Assembly (NCBI RefSeq): GCF_030056665.1
Contig: NZ_JASHIG010000021.1
Length of the DNA: 64,000 nt
Direction: 5' to 3' (one strand)
Source: Flectobacillus roseus
Lineage (GTDB): Bacteria; Bacteroidota; Bacteroidia; Cytophagales; Spirosomataceae
Made by a program: the position numbers and the translations under genes
The notes under the pieces: model-generated
Databases searched by the model: none
The model's input: only the letters and a program-made list of their open reading frames with translations
Told to the model about the DNA's origin: nothing
In this document: in pieces, positions 56,665-63,751 of the stretch
Position numbering within the stretch: the first letter of the stretch is position 1
Layout: each line of letters starts with the position of its first letter

Positions 56665-57903
56665 CTATTTAGTTTGCAAATATACATTCTTTGCCCAACA
56701 TATGTAATATTTTTTGACGATGTTACTCAAGGCTTTGATCGTAGGCAAGTCGGAGGCTTCAGCTATATCCTTGACTTTTTTATCTTTGGTTAAAATATTA
56801 ATACTTTGTTTTTCAGAAAGGTATGCAGCATTGGTAATATGGCCTTTTACCATTAAGTACGGGATGTCTTCAGGATATACATTTTCTTGACTTAATAGAT
56901 CGATTTGAATTTTTTCAAGGAAAGAATCAGAAATAGGCTCATCCAACAAAATGATTTTATAAAGTTTTCGGTCTAAAAGCATTTGACTGATACTCGACAA
57001 AAGTTTCTCAGGATGCTTTGCCCACACTTTTATGCAGCCCCAAACATCTGTATCGTCCATTTCGGTAAATGCCTGAATATAGGTTGGATTAGACTTAAAA
57101 TCATCAAGTGATACGGCTTCATGTAAGAATAGACCAAATGCTGGAGTAGTAAATACGCTTTCTCCGTGCTTGATGAGTTCTTTAGCTCTTTTGATAATCT
57201 GGATCAACATAGTTTCTGCACAAATACAAGTTTTGTGTAGATATACCTGCCAATACATCAAGCGTCTGGCTGTCAGGAAATTTTCAATTGAGTAAATCCC
57301 TTTTTGTTCTACCACCAATTCATTGTCTACAATATCCAGCATTTTCAAGATGCGGTCAGCCCCGATAAAGCCTTCTCGTACCCCTGTAAAAAAGCTATCG
57401 CGATTGAGGTAATCCATACGGTCGACATCCAGTTGGCTAGAAATTAGTTGATGAAAAAATCGACGAGAATAAGTGTCATTAAACATCTGTATCGCCATGT
57501 CGAGCGCACCTCCAAATTGTCTGTTGAGTTCTTGCATCAACAAAAGCGAAATTTCTTCATGTGGTACATGATTTAATATAGTATGTTCCAGCACATGAGA
57601 AAAAGGCCCGTGACCAATATCATGTAATAAAATCGCCATTTGTGCTGATTCAAATTCATCTTCAGAAATATCGTGCCCTTTGTATTTGAGAGCATTGAGC
57701 GCTTCTTGCATGAGGTGCATTGCGCCTAGTGCATGATGAAAGCGGGTGTGTAGGGCTCCTGGATACACATAATCGGCAGTTCCAAGTTGCTTTATACGTC
57801 GTAAGCGTTGATAATAGGGATGTTCGATAAGGTCGAAAATAAGAGGAGAGGTAATATTGATAAAACCATAAACGGGGTCATTTACAATTTTGCGTTTGTT
57901 CAT
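56665..57903 (-). CDS. HD-domain phosphohydrolase (dNTPase-like)
   Basis: The 412-residue protein has the HD metal-binding set: His in TRFHHALGAMHLM, the HD pair in AILLHDIGHGPFSH (about residues 93-94) and Asp in SSQLDVDRMDYLNRDS. This arrangement is that of dGTPase-like HD proteins (SAMHD1/YpgQ relatives). It probably hydrolyses a nucleotide triphosphate; the substrate is unproven. It stands first in the lpxD/lpxC operon, an order seen in other Bacteroidota. The upstream gap contains a TACTTTTG box on the - strand (57993-58000). Confidence 0.9.
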   Translation of the reverse strand: MNKRKIVNDPVYGFINITSPLIFDLIEHPYYQRLRRIKQLGTADYVYPGALHTRFHHALGAMHLMQEALNALKYKGHDISEDEFESAQMAILLHDIGHGPFSHVLEHTILNHVPHEEISLLLMQELNRQFGGALDMAIQMFNDTYSRRFFHQLISSQLDVDRMDYLNRDSFFTGVREGFIGADRILKMLDIVDNELVVEQKGIYSIENFLTARRLMYWQVYLHKTCICAETMLIQIIKRAKELIKHGESVFTTPAFGLFLHEAVSLDDFKSNPTYIQAFTEMDDTDVWGCIKVWAKHPEKLLSSISQMLLDRKLYKIILLDEPISDSFLEKIQIDLLSQENVYPEDIPYLMVKGHITNAAYLSEKQSINILTKDKKVKDIAEASDLPTIKALSNIVKKYYICWAKNVYLQTK

Positions 57904-58033
57904 AATATTGTGAAGCTTATTGAGGATTAAAATAGAAAAATATTCTCAAGTACTTACTCACTGAGTATGACTGCATTATCAGTGAGTAAGTACAAAAGTA
58001 GGAGATTATTTGCTGAATTCTTCCTATGACCAC

Positions 58034-58064
58034 TTGCAATATTATGAGTATTTCATTAATTTTG
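58034..58064 (+). promoter_or_regulatory. promoter of the tRNA gene
   Basis: TTG (58034-58036), a 20-nt spacer and TAATTTTG (58057-58064) fit the Bacteroidota consensus exactly. Transcription would start about 30 bp before the mature tRNA. Confidence 0.65.
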
Positions 58065-58102
58065 CACTATTACGAAAAAGCACTACCAGTGTGTATTTGT
58101 AG

Positions 58103-58176
58103 GGACTTGTAGCTCAGCTGGTTAGAGCACCTGACTCATAATCAGGGGGTCCATGGTTCGAGCCCATGCTGGTCCA
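58103..58176 (+). tRNA. tRNA with CAT anticodon (elongator Met or Ile2)
   Basis: The 74-nt cloverleaf has a D arm GCTC/GAGC, an anticodon arm CCTGA-CTCATAA-TCAGG with anticodon CAT at 58137-58139, and a T arm CATGG-TTCGAGC-CCATG. The acceptor is GGACTTG with CTGGTCC and discriminator A. CCA is not encoded. The acceptor contains one U6-U67 mismatch. Whether it is methionine or lysidine-modified isoleucine tRNA cannot be settled by eye; it is not initiator-like. An integrase gene follows, so the 3' half is probably the element's attachment site. Confidence 0.92.
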
Positions 58177-58195
58177 CGTCAATCGATAATGAGAG

Positions 58196-58229
58196 AAATA
58201 GGCGGTACTTATGTACTGCCTATTTTGTT
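58196..58229 (+). terminator. terminator after the tRNA
   Basis: A 13-bp stem with one G-T pair (58196-58208 AAATAGGCGGTAC with 58213-58225) has a 4-nt loop and a T-rich tail. Confidence 0.8.
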
Positions 58230-58287
58230 TTAAGCGATTCTCAGACAGCATTTTACGCTTAATTTCTTCACTACGGCACTTTTTTCC

Positions 58288-58331
58288 TCACAAACGCACT
58301 CACAAACGCACCCTATTTTTCACAAACGCAC
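58288..58331. repeat. three identical 12-bp repeats, candidate integrase arm sites
   Basis: TCACAAACGCAC occurs at 58288-58299, 58300-58311 and 58320-58331, all in the same direction, between the tRNA and the integrase gene. Repeats of this kind next to an attachment site are typical arm-type binding sites for tyrosine recombinases or their accessory factors. A role in control of the integrase promoter is also possible. Confidence 0.6.
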
Positions 58332-58444
58332 AGGATTGATTTCTCACAGTTTTTTAGTTTATTTCGTGTTGCTACATACATTTATTTATAATAATTCTTA
58401 ATAGTTACACTAATGACTAAAAAACGTTAACACCGATTAACTAC

Positions 58445-59635
58445 ATGCAAATCAAATATTGGTTTCGCAAATCACGTACCTCAGCCGAAATCGGCGCCAT
58501 CCAAGCCGTAATCACCATTGATGGCGTCAGCTCCACACCAATCAGCACCGGGATTCAAACTGAAAGAAAAAATTGGAATGGTGACACCTACAGTTTTGAA
58601 GGCAAAGGGAGCGCTGCCAAGGAAAAAGCTTTGCACCAGTTTGAAATCAGAATGAAGATGATCCTACAAAGTCTTGAGGCCGAAAACCCAGTCGAATTCA
58701 TTCACCCCACCAAAATCGCAGAAGTTCACCTGTCTGACAAGTTGGCCAACAAAGCGCCATTAAAGCGCTTTACGATGAGCGATGCTATCAGACTACATCT
58801 CAAGCTACGCAGGGAGCTGATGCAGGCGGGACATTTCACCGCCGAAACAATCGAAAATGATGAAAAGTACGCCAACAATGTAATCAAATTCCTTCGCGAA
58901 ACAGGAAAGCTTGCATTAGCTGCTACTTCGTTCAACACCGTAGTCGAAACCGAGTTCAAGCATTATATGCTTACTCAAGGAAAAGCTAGTTACTACATCA
59001 ACCGTCATCTCATGTTCATTAAGAAATGTCACAAAGCAGCTCTCGATAATGGACATATCAAAGTTTTGCCATTGAACGAATCCCCCTTGCTCAAGGTGAA
59101 ACAAAAGGATCCTATCGTAATCGAACCTTGGGTAGTTCGCAAAATCGAAAAGACTAAATTCAACTCTACACTTCAACCCGTCGCCGACGCCTGGTTATTT
59201 TGTCAGGAGACCTCTTTTGCTTATATAGATTATATGTCACTGAAGAATGATTATCTGGAGCAGGACGACGAAGGGCAGCACTGGATAGTTATCCCAAGGG
59301 ACAAAACCGAGAACAAGCACTATACACCTATGTCCAAAAAAGCAATGGCGATTGTAGAGAAGTACGGCTCACTGGAGCAATTGCCCAGACGTGCCAACTC
59401 GACAATGAACAAGAACCTAAAGGAGATCGCCAAGTTTGCTGAGGTAGATATCGCCCTTCAGTTTCATATGTCACGCAAGGCGTTCGCACATAATTCGCTG
59501 AATTATCGCGAAATGCAAGACATAACAGTTGCCTCAGCGATGGGGCTACGGGATACAAAAACACTGAAATACTACGCTCGTGTAAGCAAACAGCGTATCA
59601 AGAGTGAGTTCTTCAAAAAAGAACAGTCCGAATAA
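58445..59635 (+). CDS. tyrosine recombinase/integrase of a tRNA-associated element
   Basis: The 396-residue protein has an N-terminal arm-binding domain (about 1-95, with ISTGIQTERKNWNGDTYSFEG). A SAM-like core-binding domain (about 110-215) and a catalytic domain (about 225-385) follow. Visible catalytic residues are Lys in PRDKTENKHY, His-x-x-Arg in FHMSRKAFA and the nucleophile Tyr in KYYARVSK. The first Arg is not evident (the segment reads TSFAYIDYMSL), as in many Bacteroidota recombinases such as IntDOT. The second His is Leu (AMGLRDT). Base composition is richer in G+C than the next genes. It lies 268 bp after the tRNA, indicating integration there. Confidence 0.9.
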   Translation: MQIKYWFRKSRTSAEIGAIQAVITIDGVSSTPISTGIQTERKNWNGDTYSFEGKGSAAKEKALHQFEIRMKMILQSLEAENPVEFIHPTKIAEVHLSDKLANKAPLKRFTMSDAIRLHLKLRRELMQAGHFTAETIENDEKYANNVIKFLRETGKLALAATSFNTVVETEFKHYMLTQGKASYYINRHLMFIKKCHKAALDNGHIKVLPLNESPLLKVKQKDPIVIEPWVVRKIEKTKFNSTLQPVADAWLFCQETSFAYIDYMSLKNDYLEQDDEGQHWIVIPRDKTENKHYTPMSKKAMAIVEKYGSLEQLPRRANSTMNKNLKEIAKFAEVDIALQFHMSRKAFAHNSLNYREMQDITVASAMGLRDTKTLKYYARVSKQRIKSEFFKKEQSE

Positions 59636-59678
59636 TAAGATTGCGAAAAAACACTAGGGTAGTCCTAGTGTTTTTTTT
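59617..59678. repeat. 62-bp direct repeat, left copy (integrase tail plus terminator)
   Basis: This stretch is identical to 61290-61351 (offset 1673 bp). It carries the last codons of the integrase (KEQSE, stop) and its terminator hairpin AACACTAGG/CCTAGTGTT. Sequence likeness fades beyond the T run but a related TTCAC block persists. Confidence 0.9.
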
Positions 59679-59679
59679 A
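59646..59679 (+). terminator. terminator of the integrase gene
   Basis: A 13-bp perfect stem (59646-59658 with 59664-59676, core CACTAGG/CCTAGTG) has a 5-nt loop and a T8 tail. Confidence 0.88.
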
Positions 59680-59710
59680 TATTAGATGTTCACTTTTTAA
59701 TTTATTACTT

Positions 59711-59779
59711 ATGAAAAAAATGCCTACAACTATACCATCTCATGATGGAGTAATACCCCATTTCTTCTTTTCTCAATAG
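59711..59779 (+). CDS. 22-codon ORF, doubtful
   Basis: An ATG frame (starts MKKMPTTIPSHDGVIPHFFF) with an A-rich stretch before it lies directly behind the integrase terminator. It could be a micro-protein or the truncated start of a lost cargo gene. There is no further support. Confidence 0.2.
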   Translation: MKKMPTTIPSHDGVIPHFFFSQ

Positions 59780-59840
59780 TTACTTATTGCTTTATAAAGA
59801 AAACCAGAACCATCATTGACACTATTGAAAAAGTAATTAC

Positions 59841-60467
59841 ATGAGCACTAAGAAGAAAAAAAAGAAAAAGAAGGATAATCACACCTTCATAGACAAACAC
59901 AATCGACCTATACAGTCAATATCCAAAGATTTTAATAGCTACAAATTATTACTATCAGAACTAAAAGAGTTTGAAGAAGAGGTTATTACCCTTGAGCAAC
60001 CTGGCAACAATGCTAAATACATAAAAGGAAAGTCAAAAGGTATCCATACCATACTTGGGGATGAAATATTATTAGAGGCTGAATTAAAGGCTAGTAATTA
60101 CACATCTATAAGATTGAAATTATTTAGTAAAGAAAGAATTGTAGAAGGAGTTCCATTTTTTAGATTTGAATCAGATGGACCAGCACATTTTAACAATATA
60201 CCTGGTTCTGATTTACAATTGGTGCAGACACCACACTTTCATAAATATGAAAGCTGTGGACAATATATTGCATACCGACCTAATGGCCTTTCAGATGATA
60301 ACACGGCAATTCAGGTTTTAACAGATATAGATAGCGCAATCACTGTATTTTGTCAAGAAAGTAATTTAAAAACGACTAAAAATAATGAATTAGTTGTTAA
60401 TATATTACCTAGTGAATTACCATTATCACAAATACAAGACGATCCAAACGCGAATCATTCCTTCTAG
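59841..60467 (+). CDS. cargo protein of unknown function, first of a two-gene unit
   Basis: The 208-residue soluble protein starts with a poly-basic run (MSTKKKKKKKK). The body contains strands and His-rich parts (FFRFESDGPAHFNNIPGS, TPHFHKYESCGQYIAYRP) and a terminal helix-poor tail. I do not recognise the family. The product is A+T-rich in codons, unlike the integrase. The partner gene starts 4 bp after the stop codon. The unit is bounded by 62-bp direct repeats, which suggests a transferable cassette such as a defence or toxin-antitoxin pair (inference). Confidence 0.75.
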   Translation: MSTKKKKKKKKDNHTFIDKHNRPIQSISKDFNSYKLLLSELKEFEEEVITLEQPGNNAKYIKGKSKGIHTILGDEILLEAELKASNYTSIRLKLFSKERIVEGVPFFRFESDGPAHFNNIPGSDLQLVQTPHFHKYESCGQYIAYRPNGLSDDNTAIQVLTDIDSAITVFCQESNLKTTKNNELVVNILPSELPLSQIQDDPNANHSF

Positions 60468-60471
60468 AATT

Positions 60472-61278
60472 ATGAAACTTCAAGATACATTTAACTTTTT
60501 AAAAGAGAAGTATTGCTCGTTTTGGCAGTTTAAAGAACGAGGAGCTTCTTTAGAAATTATAACGCCTTTTGCTACCGCAAATAGCAAGGCAATTTCTTTA
60601 TTCTTTACCACTAGAGAAGATTACTTCATTGTGAGTGACGGAGGTTGGTTATTCCAAGAAATGTACGATGTAGATTTAGATTTCGATGATTCTCATTTTA
60701 CAAAGATGTTTGATAATTATTTAGAATTATTTCAGATAAGCCAATCTCATATTTCAGGCAATACAGCATATTTTATAAAATCTAGAAACCATATTGATTT
60801 ACCTTCGATGGTTAGCAGACTTGCTCAATTTGTACAAATTATAGTTGCTATTTCTGTGATTTCTAATGATGAAAAAGAGCCTTCTAAATCATTTAAGGCT
60901 GAAGCTAATGCCTTTATAACAGAAGTAAAAGATTTGATTACTGAAGATTGGAAGCTGGAGCATCAAATACCATTGGCAGGTATAAGATTTCCATCTACTT
61001 TACGAAAAAGCAATATGACAGTAGTATTTAGCTACATTACGGGTACTACAACAGATTCATTTATCTCAAGTGCAGGAAAAACAAACCTCAACTGTGGAAT
61101 TATCGATAAGCAAGGCTACAAACATCAATACGCTAGAAAGGTAGCTTTAATTAATGATCTGTCTGGAGGTTATGATGCAAAGAAAATTCCCATATATCTT
61201 GAACAGCTAAATAATGTAGATCATCAAATTGTATGGACTAAGAGAGAAGAAATTAAATCTCTTATTTATGAATTATAA
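60472..61278 (+). CDS. DUF1828-like protein, second of the two-gene unit
   Basis: The 268-residue soluble protein has an N-terminal part (about 1-125) that follows the DUF1828 pattern: LEIITPFA, YFIVSDGGWLFQEM, a helix, then a strand ending in SMVSRLAQFVQIIVAIS. The C-terminal part (about 135-268) may correspond to the DUF1829-type region (IPLAGIRFPSTLRKSNMTVVFSYITG). Such proteins occur in prophages and accessory islands; their activity is not known. The ATG at 60472 is chosen because the open frame to 60394 overlaps the upstream gene. Family assignment is from memory of the motif. Confidence 0.7.
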   Translation: MKLQDTFNFLKEKYCSFWQFKERGASLEIITPFATANSKAISLFFTTREDYFIVSDGGWLFQEMYDVDLDFDDSHFTKMFDNYLELFQISQSHISGNTAYFIKSRNHIDLPSMVSRLAQFVQIIVAISVISNDEKEPSKSFKAEANAFITEVKDLITEDWKLEHQIPLAGIRFPSTLRKSNMTVVFSYITGTTTDSFISSAGKTNLNCGIIDKQGYKHQYARKVALINDLSGGYDAKKIPIYLEQLNNVDHQIVWTKREEIKSLIYEL

Positions 61279-61283
61279 CACAT

Positions 61284-61310
61284 GGGGAGAAAAGAACAGT
61301 CCGAATAATA
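61284..61310 (+). other. 8-codon frame carrying a copied integrase tail
   Basis: ATG-GGG-AGA followed in frame by the duplicated last integrase codons (KEQSE, stop) and the duplicated terminator. This is a scar of the repeat rather than a gene. It shows that the repeat boundary lies inside integrase coding sequence. Confidence 0.5.
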
Positions 61311-61351
61311 AGATTGCGAAAAAACACTAGGGTAGTCCTAGTGTTTTTTTT
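61290..61351. repeat. 62-bp direct repeat, right copy
   Basis: It is identical to 59617-59678 and lies directly after the two-gene cargo unit. Recombination between the two copies would remove exactly 1673 bp and leave the integrase and its terminator intact. Confidence 0.9.
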
Positions 61352-61352
61352 T
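61319..61352 (+). terminator. terminator of the two-gene cargo unit
   Basis: This is the duplicated hairpin CACTAGG/CCTAGTG within the 62-bp repeat (61319-61331 with 61337-61349) and a T9 tail. It now ends the DUF1828-like gene. Confidence 0.85.
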
Positions 61353-61399
61353 ATTTTGGAGGTTCACATTTATTTATTCACTATAAAACCTATCTAACA

Positions 61400-61603
61400 A
61401 TGGCTGCATCAAGATGCCCCAACCCTAGTTGTAATAGCAGTTCTTTTGAGACTGTCGAAAAAGTTCCAAATGGAAGTAGATTCAAATTAAATTTTATCCA
61501 ATGTTCATCTTGTGGCACAGTAGTAAGTGTTCAAGATTACAACAATATAGAAGCCTTAATTTATAAGCTTGCTGGAAAGCTTAAAATTAATTTGAATGAA
61601 TAA
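61400..61603 (+). CDS. small zinc-ribbon protein
   Basis: The 67-residue protein has two Cys pairs of a zinc ribbon (RCPNPSCN and QCSSCGTVV), about 24 residues apart, followed by an amphipathic helix (EALIYKLAGKL). Such proteins bind nucleic acid or act as adaptors; no specific role can be given. It lies alone between two related terminators in the A+T-rich cargo zone. Confidence 0.75.
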   Translation: MAASRCPNPSCNSSSFETVEKVPNGSRFKLNFIQCSSCGTVVSVQDYNNIEALIYKLAGKLKINLNE

Positions 61604-61609
61604 GTTAAA

Positions 61610-61638
61610 AAGGCACTAGGTTTTTTCCTAGTGCCTTC
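61610..61638 (+). terminator. terminator of the zinc-ribbon gene
   Basis: AAGGCACTAGG (61610-61620) and CCTAGTGCCTT (61627-61637) form an 11-bp stem with a T6 loop. It shares the core CACTAGG/CCTAGTG with the two hairpins to its left. Confidence 0.75.
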
Positions 61639-61660
61639 AAACCTACTAAACAAAAATACT

Positions 61661-62365
61661 ATGGACTGGCTAACCGATATTATCAAAATATTTCTTGACA
61701 ACACCTACAAAATCAATCATAAACTTTGGTTTTTCATATCAGCATCATTTATGATTTTGATTATTGATAATCACTTGGGAATATCTTCACATTTATACAC
61801 AAAAAGTAAAATTGAAGAGATAGAGAAAATCGAAAAGTTATTAGAAAGTAAATCTATAAACCCTCAATTAAAACAGAAATTATCCAACTTAGAGAATGAG
61901 ATTATTGATAAGAAAAATATAATTCAAAGTTTGTCTGATATTATAAGTAGAGTTGACTCTAACTACGAAATTGAGGATGGTAGGGTTCAATCTCAAAACT
62001 CTAAAACTATTATAAAGTATTCAATCTTTTACCACATTTTAACAAATGGATATTGGGTAATAATGATTGAAATATTTTTTCTTATGATAGTCTTAGGAAC
62101 TGTTGTAGGGAAGGCAAGAATGATATCTGCAAAAGGAATCATGATATGCTTACTTTTTAATTTAATCGCAGGAGTCCAATCAGTACTTACATATTTATTC
62201 ATCCCAAAGTTCAGTAACCCAACTATTAATTATTCAATAAACTTTTTAATTTCTACTTGTATCCTATTAAGTATTGTCTTATACAACGTTTTCAAAATGT
62301 ATGACCAAAAATTAAATGAAGTGATACAATTGAAGTATAGTTATGAAAATATTATCAAGAAATAA
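61661..62365 (+). CDS. four-helix membrane protein with coiled coil, unknown function
   Basis: The 234-residue protein has a first hydrophobic helix at about residues 18-36 (LWFFISASFMILIID). A coiled coil rich in Lys, Glu and Ile spans about 42-95. Three more helices lie near 127-148, 155-177 and 190-212, and a short charged tail ends the protein. I do not recognise a family. The architecture (membrane anchor plus coiled coil, in mobile cargo) resembles effectors of abortive-infection systems, but that is only a suggestion. The ATG at 61661 is chosen; the open frame to 61631 overlaps the preceding terminator. Confidence 0.72.
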   Translation: MDWLTDIIKIFLDNTYKINHKLWFFISASFMILIIDNHLGISSHLYTKSKIEEIEKIEKLLESKSINPQLKQKLSNLENEIIDKKNIIQSLSDIISRVDSNYEIEDGRVQSQNSKTIIKYSIFYHILTNGYWVIMIEIFFLMIVLGTVVGKARMISAKGIMICLLFNLIAGVQSVLTYLFIPKFSNPTINYSINFLISTCILLSIVLYNVFKMYDQKLNEVIQLKYSYENIIKK

Positions 62366-62508
62366 CTAAGTACTCTTTTTTCTTCGATAAACGGTTTTCA
62401 TCGTAACACTCAAACTGTTAATTTCACGTTTAGCATAAAAGGGTATTCTTACCCCTAACCACATAAAAAAATAAGAATTTTGGCCCTTTATGTGTCCGTT
62501 GAAATTAT

Positions 62509-63018
62509 ATGAAGATTGAGGTAAAAGTAAGCACGTACATACGGAAGTACATCCACTACAAACATCCAAAAACAATTCGCCTGAAAAGGTCTAATCTATT
62601 CGCAATGCTATTCTTTGCTCAAGCAAAGTTTCGCAAGAATGGATATAAGACAAATCCAGACGCAAAAAAGAATTTCCCACTCGACGACGCTATATATATA
62701 GAGGTTTCAGAGAGCCAGTGGGTGATGCAAAGACTCAAATCCATTTTCTACGACTACCAACACGCCTACTTCAACAAAATAGTTCGTGACCTATTCTACC
62801 AGGAGTATTTCGAATTTATGAATCTGAGGTACCTCAAAAAGGTACTAACCCACGATGATGAAAGCCAAATCAAAGATTTGACCTTCGAATTCATGCTTAA
62901 ACTCGACCTTTCCGAAGACGACTATTCTTCGGAAACTTTGCTTCGGAACTACAGGAGATACCGCAACAGCGATAGTTGCGACCTATACGACCTGTTGGAA
63001 GCAATAGATGATTTTTAA
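62509..63018 (+). CDS. conserved-looking protein of unknown function (element core)
   Basis: The 169-residue soluble protein has a basic N-terminal half (starts MKIEVKVSTYIRKYIHY, continues KTIRLKRSNLFAMLFFAQAKFRKNGYK). The C-terminal half is acidic and aromatic (FYDYQHAYFNKIVRDLF, LSEDDYSSETLLRNYRRYR). I do not recognise the family. Codon use is richer in G+C than the cargo genes to the left and like the integrase. It overlaps the next gene by 11 bp, so the two are translationally coupled. A phage- or element-derived module is likely from context. Confidence 0.75.
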   Translation: MKIEVKVSTYIRKYIHYKHPKTIRLKRSNLFAMLFFAQAKFRKNGYKTNPDAKKNFPLDDAIYIEVSESQWVMQRLKSIFYDYQHAYFNKIVRDLFYQEYFEFMNLRYLKKVLTHDDESQIKDLTFEFMLKLDLSEDDYSSETLLRNYRRYRNSDSCDLYDLLEAIDDF

Positions 63019-63751
63019 GTTTGTAGATAATCAGCCAAGGGTGGGAGGATTCCTTCGCCTATCTTTCACCGAATCTCGAAACATAATTCAGCAGCGCAAC
63101 CCCGCAGATGTGAGCCTATCGTCTGTGGTGTTTTTGTATGCTGAAACCTGGGCGCTCGATCTACTCTATGCCGACAAAGCTTCAGCCGACCTCAAGCTGG
63201 AGGACATGATCACCGAAGGAGGCGCATCCGAAAACTTCACTCTCAAAATTACCATCGAATCGGAGCTCTCTGAAGCCGAGTTCAAAGCCTGGTATAATGC
63301 ACAGGTTCGAGGACGCAATATGTGCGTTCGCCTACAAAATGCTTCAGGTTACGAGCGAGCTGTCAATCCTGCACAAATCACCTACAGCTATGTAGGAGTG
63401 AACGACGTGCTGAAAACTAACTACTTCGAGTTAGTGGCCACACGTGCAAAGCTTATCCAGAACGATGTTAATCTTATTGGATCAATCTTGGTAAAACCAA
63501 TTGAATACCAAAAAAATGATGGGACTATTCTAGTAAATACTTTCAATGTATTTATTAATCCAAATGGCAACTTGAGTGAAATTCTGTACGGAAAAAAGGC
63601 AGACATAGCACAGGCAAGCTTGGAAGAATCACCTCTTATTCTCCCTTCAGGCGACTACTACATTTTCGTGAGACGAAAAGGCACGAATATCTACAGCTCC
63701 CAAAGAATCTCGCTTCCATCCACTAACCACAATCAAATATTAACACAATGA
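63008..63751 (+). CDS. unknown protein with mosaic composition (element core)
   Basis: The 247-residue protein has no signal peptide. The N-terminal 155 residues contain FLRLSFTESRNIIQQRNP, LLYADKASADLKLEDMITEGG and MCVRLQNASGYERAVNP, and look like a structured alpha/beta domain. The last 90 residues are beta-rich (ILVNTFNVFINPNGNLSEIL, GDYYIFVRRKGTNIYSSQRI). The DNA becomes clearly A+T-richer from about 63470 to 63600, as if a segment had been exchanged, as in tail-fibre-like genes. It overlaps the 169-residue gene upstream, and its stop codon overlaps the next start (ATGA). Function unknown. Confidence 0.75.
   Translation: MIFKFVDNQPRVGGFLRLSFTESRNIIQQRNPADVSLSSVVFLYAETWALDLLYADKASADLKLEDMITEGGASENFTLKITIESELSEAEFKAWYNAQVRGRNMCVRLQNASGYERAVNPAQITYSYVGVNDVLKTNYFELVATRAKLIQNDVNLIGSILVKPIEYQKNDGTILVNTFNVFINPNGNLSEILYGKKADIAQASLEESPLILPSGDYYIFVRRKGTNIYSSQRISLPSTNHNQILTQ

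Noticed and set aside
58288..58331. CRISPR array
   Set aside because: Three 12-bp repeats with spacings of 0 and 8 bp are too short and irregular; no cas genes are present.
59617..61351. The 62-bp repeats as attL and attR of the resident integrase
   Set aside because: They contain integrase coding sequence and no tRNA sequence, while the tRNA and arm-like repeats mark the element end elsewhere. A secondary insertion is the better reading, though not excluded.
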